DNA of 64,000 nucleotides, from positions 26,553,011 through 26,617,010 of the forward strand of contig NC_088796.1 in assembly GCF_011386835.1 (NCBI RefSeq), in the 5' to 3' direction. Numbering within the stretch: the stretch's first letter is position 1; every line of letters begins with the position of its first letter. Under the pieces are notes generated by a model, which saw nothing but the letters and a program-made list of their open reading frames with translations, made no database searches and had not been told where the DNA came from. The position numbers were made by a program, and so were the translations under genes. Below are positions 20,809-31,932 of the stretch, one piece after another. Origin of the DNA: Chrysemys picta bellii (Eukaryota; Chordata; Testudines; Emydidae).

Positions 20809-21538
20809 TAGTCAAAAGAGCTAACAGAACGTGAAGAACCATTAGGAAAGGGATTGATAATAAGACAGAAAATATGTAAATCCATGGTCTGCCCACACCT
20901 AGAATATTGTCTGCAGTTCTGGCCACCCCATCTAAAAAGATATATACTTGGAAAAAGTACAGAGCAGGGCAACAAATTGATTAATGGTATGTGAAAGCTT
21001 CCATGCGAGGGGAGATTAAAAAGACTGGGACTTTTCAGCTTGGAAAAGAGACGACTAAGAAGGTATATGATAGAGGTCTGTAAAATCATGACTGGTGTGG
21101 AGAAAGTGAATAAGGAAATGTTATTTACCCCTTCACATAACACAAGAACCAGGGGTCACCCAATTAAATTAATAGGCAGCAGGTTTAAAACAAACAAAAA
21201 GAAGAACTTCTTCACACAACGCAGAGTCAACCTGTGGAACTTGTTGCCAGAAGATGTTGTGAAAGCCAAAATTATAACTGGGTTTAAAAAAGAATTAGAT
21301 AAATTCATGGAGGACAGGCCCATTAATGGCTACTAGCCAAGATGGTCAGAGACACAACCCCATGCTCTGGGTTTCCCTAGCCTCTGACTGCCAGAAGCTG
21401 GGAGTGGACAACAGGGGATGGATCACTTGATGACTGCCTGTTCTGTTCATTTCCCCTGAAGTAACTGGCATTGGCCACTGTAAGAAGACACGATATTGGT
21501 CTAGCTGGATCATTGGTCTGGCCCAGTATGGCCATTCA
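20809..21538 (+). mobile_element. CR1 copy inserted in the opposite orientation
   Basis: The plus strand shows CR1 C-terminal ORF2, including frame 21040-21336 with [18 protein letters not shown] and [20 protein letters not shown], then a 3' UTR ending GGTCTGGCCCAGTATGGCC. This differs from the 6-kb CR1 and is the same subfamily as the copies at 40876 and 60168. It splits the minus-strand CR1. Confidence 0.87.
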
Positions 21539-22045
21539 CTTTATAGTAATTTTATCTAGACTGCATTGCCCTAGTTTGCTTATGAGAATGTTATGTGGAA
21601 CTATGTTAAAAGCCGTACTGAAATCAAGATCTATCACATGCATTACTTCCTCTCTATCGACTAGGCCAGTAACCCTGTCAAAGAAGGAATTTAGGTTGGT
21701 TTGACATGATTTGTTCATGAGAAATTCATGCTGGCTATTCCTTATAACCCTACCCTCCTAGGTTCTTACAAACTAATTAGTTCCAGTATCTTTCCAGTAT
21801 CATAGTTAGGCTCACTGGTCTATAATTCCTTAGGTCCTCCTTGTTTCCCTTTTTAAAGATAGGTACTATGTTTGCTCTTCTTCAGTCCTTTGGGATCTCA
21901 CCTATCCTCCATGAGTTCTTGAAGATAATTACTAACGATTTGGAGATTGCTTTGGTTAGTTCCTGAAATACCTTAGGATGAAATACTTTAGGCCCTACTG
22001 ACTTGAATACATCTAACTTACCTAAATATTCTTTGACATGGCGGA
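21536..22045 (-). mobile_element. CR1 copy, RT-proximal part of the nested LINE
   Basis: The minus frame 21536-21718 encodes NKSCQTNLNSFFDRVTGLVD and LDFSTAFNIVPHN, the RT motif-A region (usually [12 protein letters not shown]). Further right the reading continues into the upstream RT region with stops. The segment between motif A and FADD is missing at the junction with the plus-strand CR1. Confidence 0.83.
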
Positions 22046-22640
22046 GTGGAATAATCGTAGAGGTAATGATCTATTTTAAAATGATGGTTAGTCTTTAACG
22101 GTGACCTGGAAGAGGTTCTAGTGGCCAAGTCTTGAGTTTCACTTGCAGCAGTTAACGACAACATTAATTCTTGCTATAAAACATGGCAGGCAGCTGTTTT
22201 CCTTACACTGCTTTAGGTGTAAGGGGCCCAGCCCTGCTGCTATTGGATTTGATGGCAAAATTCCCCAAGGACTTCAGAGGAAAGAAGAGTATACTTATAG
22301 TGAGGGCATTGTTTATACTGGGGTAAACATTGAGGACCTGTTTCTGGCTACAAGAGCCAGAAACTAACTGGGTAGGGTGCTGAGAAGCTGTGCTTCAGTC
22401 CAGATTCCCTGGAGGAATTTTGCATGACTCAATTCAAGTATGGCTGGAAATCTGGCTCCTTTTTGGCCATGTGGTTGTATGGCATAGGTCATTGGAAAAA
22501 CTTACTATTCTTTATTGCCTTTCCTGTGCAATGTCCTGAGACAGCTGCTTTTGAATACTGTGTCAACTGCTCCTCAACGCCTCTTGGCTGATTATTCTTA
22601 AACACCTTGAGACCTTTGTTGGTGTGAGCAGAAGTTCTCT
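22046..22640. other. Intergenic, nothing recognised
   Basis: No repeat border, RNA gene or convincing coding frame seen. Confidence 0.45.
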
Positions 22641-22649
22641 TCCTTGGTT

Positions 22650-23350
22650 CACCTCTGATGGATCTCAAGCAGTTTGTGTCCTGTGATGATTCCATTAAAT
22701 CTGTTGTCTCTGCTCTAAGGATTCTGTTCTCAGTCCCCTACTATACATGCTTCATTCTAGGAAATTTATCTGTCACCATGGCAAAATGTCATGCTTATTT
22801 TAAAATTAGGTCTCATATTTCTTCTCTCTCTGCAGTGTGTCAAAAAGGACTAGAGAATCTAGAAACTTACAGTTTATTACGTCCCAGAATGACCAACACC
22901 ATGAGGGATCTACAGAGATCTGCAATCACCTTCTCAATCTTATCTTTTGGGAACTATTTCCTACACCGCTTTAGTTTAAGAGTGCAGCTGTTGGATCTAG
23001 GTTTGACATTTGAATCACATCTCTCTCCTGTGGTGAAATCTGTCTTCAGTCATCTTAGAAATATTGTCATTGTGTGTCCTTGACCTGCATCTCTGTCTTT
23101 GTCGCTTCTGGTTTATGTTATTGTAAAGCCCTCTGTGCTAGCTTCCAGTCTACAAAATTTAACATACTTCATCTTGTACAAATTACCGCTCCTGTGGCTC
23201 CATCTCACACCCTGTGAGTGAACACAGTCCTACTGCTTTGCTTACAGGTCAGTTTCAGTATTCTGTCTGAGGTGCTTCCACTGACTTTATAAAGCCCTTC
23301 AGAATCTGGGTATGAACTCCTTCTCTCTCCCTCTGATCTGATCACACCTT
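22650..23350 (+). mobile_element. L2-like LINE fragment, RT C-terminal part
   Basis: The plus frame 22658-23083 ends with LDLGLTFESHLSPVVKSVFS and HLRNIVIVCP, matching the L2-type pattern 'NLGVxFDSxLSFxxHVxxVVKxxFxHLRN'. Further stops occur after 23083. Catalytic RT motifs are absent, as in a 5'-truncated old copy. The upstream limit is uncertain. Confidence 0.6.
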
Positions 23351-23890
23351 CCAGCCTCACAAGTGCCAGCTGAGATCACTGGTAACAGCCTGCTTGTTCT
23401 GCCAGTTCATAAATTTACACAGACTGGGCAGCTGCTGCTTCAGACATTTAGCAACTTCTCCCTGAAAGTCCCTGTCCAAAGATGCCAGAGATGCTGCTGC
23501 TCTTTCACTCTTTAAATCAATACTGAAGGCTTCACTCACACTGTGCTCTCAATTGTCAGCTTGGCATTGCAGGCTGAGCTATTGTAGTGGGCATATTTTG
23601 TGAAACACTTTACTGGCCATGATCCTATGAGAGGCTGAGCTCCCATTGACTTCAGTTGGGATCGAGGGACTTAGCACTTCACAGGACCAAGCTGTATGTA
23701 ACTTATAGCCCAAATCTGCTCCCATTCGAATCAGTAGCAAATTTCCCATTGACTTAAAGAGGAACAGGACTAAACTGTTGTACTGGAGCCAGCTCAAGAC
23801 CTAAAGGTCAGTTGTGACTGTGATGTTTTGAGAAACACCCCTAATTTATGGGAAAACATTTAATTACTGGGCAGAGGTGAAAAGATAACG
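23351..23890. other. Intergenic with CATTGACTTCA-type motifs
   Basis: No gene. Contains CCCATTGACTTCAGTTGGG near 23642 and a similar CCCATTGACTTAAAG near 23747. These words occur repeatedly in the window and probably derive from an old dispersed repeat. Confidence 0.45.
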
Positions 23891-23899
23891 CAGTCTAGA

Positions 23900-24740
23900 A
23901 ACTTGATTTCTTTTTGTAAAAACAGCTTTCTTTTAAAGATAATATGTCTGTCTTTTTGTGTGAGGAACTGAGATTGGGTATACCTCCCCATATTGTGGGC
24001 TGAGGAAGCCACACCCCCTCACTCCTGCCAGGTATGTTCCAGCTGAAACCACAGTATAAAAGGGAGCAGCTCAGCTCAGTCTGGGTTGACATCTGAGGAG
24101 CGAGGATGTGTGTTGTGGACTCCCACCTGGGAACAGCCAGAGACGCAGACAGCAGAGGCCAGGTGCGCCATGACCTGGGGAATACCTGACTGCCTGTGGA
24201 AGCCCATGAGGGGAAGGAGTCATTGTGCGTTTCACTGATCAATGACCCCAGAGATCCAGAGGACCTTTGGACTACAGCACAGGAAGACACGGTAGGAAGC
24301 AGCACAGGGAAACTAGACATTGTTTCGGTTGTGGAACTGGGAACCCAGTCAGTGTGTTTCAGACGAATCCCTGCTGACCCAGTGGCAGATACACTCACTA
24401 GTGATAGGGCCCTGGGCTGGGACCCGGTGGAGTAGGGAGGACCCGGGTCCCCTACCCCGGCCAGCAACTCACCTCTTGGGGGCGGCCCATCCCCCTTGGG
24501 CTGTTAGGCCACACCATTGGCTCGGGCTGTTAGGCCACGCTGCCCTGCCTGTAAGGGCAATCCCATTGACTTGGGCCACTGGGCCTTACTGCCTTGCATT
24601 GAAGGGCAGTCCTATTGACTCTGACCATTAGGTCATACTGCCCTGAGGAAAAGCATGGTTATTTGGACTCGGCTGCAAGGCTATAATGTCCCCTCACTCC
24701 CCCCCAAGGGGTGACGGGGTATATCTGCCCCATAACAGGG
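23900..24740 (+). mobile_element. LTR-like region with TATA box and tandem repeats
   Basis: A TATA box AGTATAAAAGGG (24054-24065) lies upstream of a GAGCAGCTCAGCTCAGTC stretch, as in LTR promoters. From about 24486 to 24645 a unit of about 60 bp recurs with decay (GGGCTGTTAGGCCACACC, GGGCTGTTAGGCCACGCTGC, GGGCCACTGGGCCTTACTGC, GACCATTAGGTCATACTGCC). Borders and family unresolved; the call of an LTR-type element is inference. Confidence 0.4.
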
Positions 24741-26727
24741 ACAAACTGCTGAAAACATTTCAGTGTGGAGCAGGAATCTAAATTCAGTCTTCTTGGTCAT
24801 CTGCCAGTAAGAGCTATAGTTCTCATACAATATCACTGGGACAAACTCAACCTTCTTTGGCCTAAGTTCATTAGTTTTCACAGACAATTTTTGAGAATTA
24901 TATTTCTGCTTATGAAATACAAAAACTGATGTGGATTGAACATTTCAGTTGTATACAGGAACCCCTGCAAGAGTTGAATTTCCATTGACAATGTACATTG
25001 TATATAATAGTCTATATTTGAGTCCAATCAGGAGTTGAAACTGCTTTGTTTGTGTGATATAGCCAAGTAAATGTGGCTATTGATACCTTAACTTATTTGC
25101 ATTTCCTTGTGCTTCTGCACATGTCCAAGGAGGACAAAGGATATAAACAGCTTCTTCATTCAAAAGCAGTACATGGGATGCAGGGCTTCAAATGGGATTC
25201 TGCCATGGTGCACAAAAGTATTCTGCTAATGCAATAGGATGTGCACAAGGGATCTGATCAAAGGGAAGAAGGCATATGCCTGACACATAATCCAGAAAGC
25301 ATCTTTGTTTCCATCTACAACAAGAGCATGATGGTTCTAACAGCACATTGGTCTTGAAGTTAGCAGGAGTAAACAGCACCTGGAAGTGCACTGAGCCAAT
25401 CTGACATGCAGTATCGTGCCTTGTGATGTCAGGATTATTATTATTTATTTTATTTTTTGTGTTGTGGAAATGCCTAGGACTCCCAGTCATGGACCAGAAC
25501 TCCATTGTGGCAGGCACTGTCCAAACACAGAACAGAGAGTCATGTTTGGCAGTATATCTGGTTTTATGTTGTTGTGTGTATGACAGTAGATTTACTGGTG
25601 ACCTGCCAAGACTTGGCCTTAACATTAAAATATAGATATTGGCACTTCATTTCATGTTTCTAAGAGGGGAAAAGAAAGCAGCACTGCCAATCCCAAACAT
25701 TCAAAAATTACAAGTCAGGCCCTCTAAAATCATGATATTGTCTTAAAATATGCTGTGATTTAAAAATAATAATAAATGTGGAGTTCTTTTTATTTACCTT
25801 CTGGTTTTGGAGCATTTAGGGTGCACTTAGCTTACATTCTCAAGCTTTTCTCTGCAATCATGAGGGCTAGACACTTCCTTTTTTAAACAATGAACACTGA
25901 AATTCTTATGTATTCACATGCCTCCGGGAATTGGGGATTTAAGATAAATATTAAAAATTACAAGTCTGGCAGTCTTATACTATATCAATCAATCATCTGT
26001 CAATATGATGACATTGGAAAAGAGGGCAGAAGCAATGAGAGTTTAAAAATGAAGCCTTGACTGAGGCACTATAGAGTTGCACACCTGCATGTTGTAGGAC
26101 TCCATACATTTTGAATTGTATCCTTCCTTGTGTCCTCTGCATACAGAATTTTTTAAAATCAATATGACCTTGCTATTTAAACTGCCCCTCTTCCAAATTT
26201 ATCAGAAGTCTGTTTCTCATTGTGTTGTAGCAGATGCAAACTTTGAATTTTTAGAGTTACATTTTCAGCCTGGACTTAAAAAAGGATTTAAGTTTTGCAG
26301 ACACAAATAACTGTGGGCTCAATTTTGTACTCAAGTTTGTTTACACCATTCAGAGGTTTAAGTCCTTGATTTGCATCCACAATTTAGAGTGCTTAGATAT
26401 TATCAAAATCGCGCCTTTGATTTGCATCCACAGAAGTGGATGTTAGTGTCTGAAAATTTGACCCCTAATTGAATTCAGCAATAATTTGAAGTCTATGTAT
26501 GTGGTTTTTAAAAAGCTCTCTCTCTCAATGGGAAATGTATAATTTTGTTACTCATCTAATTGAAAAATAGCAGAACAGATGTTGCTCAAAGTTTCAGATC
26601 ATAAAGTTCGTGTTCTGACTGTGTTCAAGCATGGAAAGCCTCAGTCCAAAAGGAGAATTCCTGAGACATTTTTGAGTGAGTGAGAATAGGGTTTTATAAT
26701 GGTGGTTACATTTTTCAACCCTTACTA
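24741..26727. other. Intergenic, AT-rich, nothing recognised
   Basis: About 2 kb without a defensible gene, RNA or repeat border. Open frames up to 145 codons show no motif. Confidence 0.45.
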
Positions 26728-26900
26728 CACCTCTACCCCGATATAACACGAATTCGAATATAACGTAGTAAAGCAGTGCTCCAGGGGGGTGGGGCTGTGC
26801 ACGCCGGTGGATTAAAGCAAATTCGACATAACTCGGTTTCGCCTATAACGCAGTAAAATTTTTTGGCTCCCGAGGACAGCGTTATATCGAGGTGGAGGTG
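26728..26900. mobile_element. Tigger-like MITE, copy 2
   Basis: Ends CACCTCTACCCCGATATAAC and GTTATATCGAGGTGGAGGTG are near-perfect inverted repeats, flanked by TA at 26726-26727 and 26901-26902. It is 173 bp with no coding capacity. Better preserved at the left end than copy 1 at 72-258. Confidence 0.85.
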
Positions 26901-26902
26901 TA

Positions 26903-29410
26903 TAGCTTTAATTGCCACTAATGCTATAGTTAAGGCTACGTGATTTACTCTTGCATGGAAAAAAATGTGTTGCCATGACAGTTATTCCAAATCTCCTTAA
27001 ATGCAGGTTATAATGTGACAGCTTTGTTTTCAATAATGATTTCAGAATAGGCGGATGTGCCCCAGAATGCTAGAGTATTTGACTAGATGAGTGTTATTCC
27101 TACCTCTCCTTATATTTTATTGTTTTCTTGCTCTAGCTCTGTCAGTAAAATCTGCTTTTGTTGTTTTGTTTTGTTAGCTGAAAGGAAAGACAAGACAAGG
27201 GGAGGGAGATGGGTAAAGGCCGCAGAACAGGTGAGAAGAGGGAGGGGAGGAAGACCAAAGAGGCAGGTGTGGAACAAGGCTGAGTTGAAGGGACTTGAGG
27301 GGGGTGTTGGAGCAAACAGCCAATCAGCACAGGGCAGAGAATGTCCAGTCAAAACTATAGAATATATTGTCAGTGTTCATGAGTCCCAGCTTACGCTGCT
27401 TCTGCAGTTTCTTTCCCAAAGGCCACATGGCTGGGAGGAGAAGGGATACAGAATGGGTCCTAGTGGCTTAAGAGGTGGTGTCCTCTGCCAGAGTTCTGGA
27501 TCTGTGAGGGCATTGTGAGGAAGGGGCGTCCCTATCTGGGCGAGCTGCTTAAGCTGTTTCTGCTACCTGGACTGTTTTGTTTTTGGTTAAGGCAACCTCA
27601 AATCTCATAGCTCAGTACTTAGATACTGGTAGATGGATTAGATTCAATAATAGATATTAGTTGGGGACAGTCACTGCTTGGTGTCTTGAGGAGAAATTGA
27701 ACTATGACTTCAGATGAAGCAGGGTCTGAAGCAGGTAATGGCCAAATTGTAAGGTGGGTAAAAGGATTGTGCTACCCTTCCCTAACCAGTGTCAGAGGGG
27801 GCACTAGTTATGGCCAAGGGGGCATAGGCAGAGGAGAATGACCCGAATAATAGAAAACCTGGTTACTGCAACTGGAAGATCTTGAAACAAAGCATAGTGG
27901 GGTGGCAGATCTTGGCTGAGATTCCAAAAGTACATTTTCCTAAGCTCTGGCTTCAAATAAGCTGCTTTCACAATGGATTTATCTGAAGGTTGCTCCTGGG
28001 ACACATTGCCAAGGATCTGCTTTCACAAGAATTGTCAGGGAACCTCACAGAGCTACAGTTTTGTGCTCAAACGGCTGAGCCACATTTGTTTACTTCACAT
28101 TGGGCCAACCACTTCAGTCTACCCTCTAAGTGACCTTTTGTTTGTAGACTAAAGGGAGAAGTTATGTAATAGCTGTAGCAAGCGATAAACAGAATCCCAA
28201 CTTCAAACAATAGAAAAATCCTCCTGTCCTTCCAAACTATATATTTTGTTGATTTATATATAAGCAACAACCAACTGTTGTAATACTTGACCACAATATG
28301 GAAATCTGATGGATGGGGTGGGAATCTCTTATGTTAATGCTCTTAGCACTGCTATAGCTGATGGCAGAGTTTCCATGAAACTACATTCTAAATCATGGGA
28401 AGCAAAGATCGCTCCTGTATAAAAGTGCCCAAAGCATCCTAGCATGCTAAATAATAGGAGGGGTAGGGAAGACTTTCAGGGGGGGGGGAAATCTTTTTAT
28501 AATAAATGGTTAAAATATTACTTCTGGCTTATTGAGGAGGGCCAAATTCTGCCCAGATCTACGACCCCTTTAACTTCAGTTGCTAAATTGCATCAATAGG
28601 ATGTAAAAGATCTGGTATAGTTATTTGACCAAATTGGAAGAAAGTGTAAAATATTAGTGTAGATGAAGGGCTGAATTTTAGGGGGAATCAGCTTGGGCAA
28701 TGCTAAACATCACAGGCTGATTCTTATGTACATTAAGACCCCTTTACATCCCTCTAGCAGTATAAAGCATTCTTAAAATAGGTGTAACAGTAACTTTACA
28801 CCTACTTTACACTTCCAGAGTGGAGTAAAAGGACCTTCTTGTTAATGAGAATCAGGTCCAGTGATTTAATCCTGTTTTTGATTAACAAATTACCACTGCA
28901 ATAATTTTAATGTATGGAAAAGTACATATTTAATGAAGATTAATGTGCATTCTGTTTAATCTTCTTACATTTATAATTGAAGAACAAAAACATACAACAA
29001 ATTAAATGTAATCCCCGATATTTGTGTCACTTAATAAATCATAAATGAGTTGAAGGAGCATTAGGTATTATGCACATGCCTGCTCTGAGGTGCCCACAAA
29101 AAGTAAAGCACTCAAAGAAAACAAACATTTAAAGCAGGTGTTGAAATAATCAGTGTCAATAAACTAAATCAACTGGAATTTCAGATGCTCGTAATGAGCA
29201 CTGAAATGATCTAAAACCACTTTCTTACGTACAACAAGGTAATGAAAACAAACAGGCTGACTACAATACACCACACATTGTTTAGGTCATCTTGAAAACA
29301 TATTAAATACATACATGGCTCCTAATGATGGTCTACATGAGTTATTTTACTTGTGATTAATCAAAAGTGTCATCTGCTTAAGTTTTACCAGTATAACTAT
29401 ATAACTAGTA
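26903..29410. other. Intergenic, nothing recognised
   Basis: No gene or clear repeat. A purine-rich stretch near 27185-27300 makes proline-rich frames on the opposite strand, which I do not take as coding. A G run lies at about 28481-28489. Confidence 0.45.
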
Positions 29411-29412
29411 TA

Positions 29413-29542
29413 CCCAATGACCTGAAGAAGAGCTCTGTAACCTCAAAAGCTTGTCTCTCTCATCAACAGAAGTTGGTCCAGTAACAGATATTAACTCACC
29501 CACCTTGTCTCTTTAATATCCTGTGACCAACATGGCTACAAC
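29413..29542 (+). mobile_element. Hammerhead-like short repeat, divergent full-length copy
   Basis: CTGAAGA at 29422-29428, then a GAG...CTC stem, AAAA in place of GAAA, and GCTTGTCTCTC, followed by a long tail ending GACCAACATGGCTACAAC. The tail end matches the ACTAACACGGCTRC head of related copies at 36743 and 42948. No target duplication found. The stem sequence differs from the other copies yet still pairs. Confidence 0.55.
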
Positions 29543-29714
29543 ATTGCATACAGTTAATTATGTCAGTTACTTAGGAGCGTGTTTTTATTTTTTAAATTTT
29601 TTTTTTGCCAAAATAGTTATATTGGTGAAAGCCCTAGTGTAGATTCACTTATGCCTGAATGGTTTATTTCGGTTCGCAAACTGGAATAAGCTATTGTGCC
29701 ATACTATACCTTGG

Positions 29715-30478
29715 GGGAGCATCTTGCAACCCCCATATTCCTCATCTCTATATAATTGTGATATTGTGTGTAAGGCATGCCATGTGAGGTATCAGGGAAA
29801 GGTTATGATCTGCTGAAATACATTTTTCTATCTAAATATGTACTTCATCAATGCATATGAAATTATAAGAATTGTGTTGTATGGTTTTCACTAAAAAATG
29901 CTGTGGGTTTGGGAGGCGCCCAGATACTAGCTCTACAGAGACCGTGACAAGGGAGGTAACCAACACCGAGGTGGGTTCTGCTGAACAGACATCACCAGCC
30001 ATTGTTCAGCAAGGGAGCTACAATGCAATGACTCACCTGCGTAAGGCCACACAAGGGGAATTGCTCAACCTTGCCTGGGGACTCAGCAATGCCCACCAGA
30101 CATGCCTGGACTTGTGTTTTCCAAGCACATTGGCTAAGGGTGTAAAACAGAACATGGGCCCCATGCTTCACCTTTCTCTTGCCCCCACCTATGCTGCAAG
30201 CAACAAAGACACTCAGAAGACTGAAGACTCCAACAGTGGAGACTGGCCCTGGTTTAAGGGATGAACCTGTATATTAAGGACTATAATATCCAGTGGGGTG
30301 AGAAAAACTGCTTAATCTAGATGTTGCCCAGTCTAATAGGGTTAAGAGTTTAGACTGTACTTACATTTTATTTTATTTTGGTAACTAACTCTGACTTTTT
30401 GCCTATCACTTATAATCACATAAAATCTATCTTCTGTAGTCAATACATTTGTTTGTTTTAGCTGCGAGGTCAGCCAGG
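29715..30478 (+). repeat. Probable dispersed repeat, LTR-like 3' part
   Basis: Contains one 130-codon frame (29872-30264, starting MCCMVFTKKCC) without a known domain. It is followed by GGTTAAGAGTTTAGACTGTA, TAACTCTGACTTTTTGCC and an AT-rich end with CAATACATTTG. The arrangement looks like the end of a retroelement, but I cannot show termini. Host-gene origin of the frame is unlikely but not excluded. Confidence 0.3.
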
Positions 30479-30489
30479 GTGGGGAGTGA

Positions 30490-31704
30490 CTTTTCCATTT
30501 TTGCAGGATTAATTATTTAGCTGCACATTGGAACCATGCTGCTTTGTTACCAGTTAATCTCCAGGTATAAGGAATATAACCAAGAATGAAACTTGAGGGG
30601 GAGGGCTCCAACTCCAATATCAAATTGGTCCTTTGACCCATCTTATACCCAAAATTTGTGATACAGGGACATTCCCAAAACATATGAGCTAATGTAGCAC
30701 CAAAAGAGTTACATTTCCAACAGCGGTCAACATTTATGAAGCTCATTATCATGAGTCTATGTGGTATATTTGAAAAAGTGTCTTCTAGTGACTAAGTCGT
30801 AGTCTCAGGTTTATAGTTACTTATTGAACATTAGATATTTATTGAACTGAATTCCATTGGGTTGGAGGTAGCTGTTTATCCAAATCTCTGTTCCAAGCAA
30901 CTCTCAAATTATTGATCTCTGGCAGAGCTTTTGGGACAGAAGATCATAAAAGGATACCATTGGTGGAGTAAATCCAGGAAGTTTCTTTCAAAATAATAAA
31001 AGTTCTGGAGGTTCTGGAGCTTCCAATTCATCTGGTCCAAATACATTCATAACTGGAGATACTTCCATGCTCTGGAGCAGGATAAGCCAAATTGTTGCTG
31101 AAGATCTACAAGTGGTTTAGATTTATCATTGTCATTTAGCTGCGACACAGTCATAATTCCTCTCTTCATCCAATCCCTCACATCAAGGTTTTGCCACCGA
31201 TTTTAAGAATGGGATTGCTCCATAGGACTACCTCTACATGGAAGAATAGATGGAAGCAGAACTTTCTAGCCACGTTTGACCAAGCTCGCCTCAGAGCTGT
31301 TATTGTGGGAGCTCTGGAGGCGCCAAATCTATAATAATTTGATCCCACAATGCCTGAAAGGGGGTGAGTGTACACCAATTCTTGTTCAATCTGTACCAAA
31401 GGTGGGATCTGTGAGGTCACATCTAACAGCCACATCGATGCCTGGCTTAACAAGGAGATGTGATAGTTTTCTAAGTTGGGAAAACGAAATCCTTCCAGAG
31501 ATAGGGGGAGCTGTAATTTGTTCAGAGAGTCTAGCTTTCTTACCTGGGCCCCAAAGGAGTCTTCTGAAAATATTACTGAATTTCTTAAAATAAGTTTGAG
31601 GAATAGAAATAGGGAGACCTCTCAAAACATACCAAATTCTGGGAAGGACATTCATTTCCAGTATATTAATTTTACCCCATATATTACCTTTTTGGATCTG
31701 GAGC
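30490..31704 (-). mobile_element. L1-like LINE ORF2 C-terminal fragment
   Basis: The minus strand encodes the C-terminal part of an L1/Tx1-type ORF2 with stops. At about 31670-31400: NVLPRIWYVLRGLPISIPQT and LLWGPGKKARLS, matching 'MNILPRxLYLFQxLPIxIPxxFF...FIWxxKKPRI'. At about 31240: VVLWSNPILKIGGKTL. At about 30740-30640: a Cys-rich end CWKCNSFGATLAHMFWECPC, the L1 'CWRCGxxxGTxxHxxWxCP' motif. The catalytic RT domain is missing. A hAT element (31705-31924) sits within or at the edge of the LINE. Confidence 0.78.
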
Positions 31705-31924
31705 CTGGGCCAGCTCCAGGGCTTTTGCTGCCCCAAGCAGAGGGGAAAAAAAAAAAGCCGCGATTGGCGGCAGCTCCACTGCGCCGCTTTCTTCTTTGGC
31801 GGCAATTTGGCGGCAGGTCCTTCCCTCCAAGAGGGACAGGGACCCTCTGCTGAATTGCCGCCGAAGAGCCTGATGTGCCGCCCCAAGCACCTGCTTGCTC
31901 AGCTGGTGCCTGGAGCTGGCCCTG
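31705..31924. mobile_element. Non-autonomous hAT element (CAGGGCCGGCTC family), copy 2
   Basis: Ends CTGGGCCAGCTCCAGG and CCTGGAGCTGGCCCTG are inverted repeats. The exact 8-bp duplication TCTGGAGC lies at 31697-31704 and 31925-31932. It is 220 bp, with internal TTTGCTGCCCCAAGCAG and GCCGCCCCAAGCACCTGCTT words shared with 12946-13420. Confidence 0.92.
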
Positions 31925-31932
31925 TCTGGAGC

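Noticed and set aside
27087..27518. 143-codon frame with a basic patch as an exon candidate
   Set aside because: A pyrimidine tract and AG precede it, but there is no homology and no partner exon; the basic patch comes from a purine-rich stretch.
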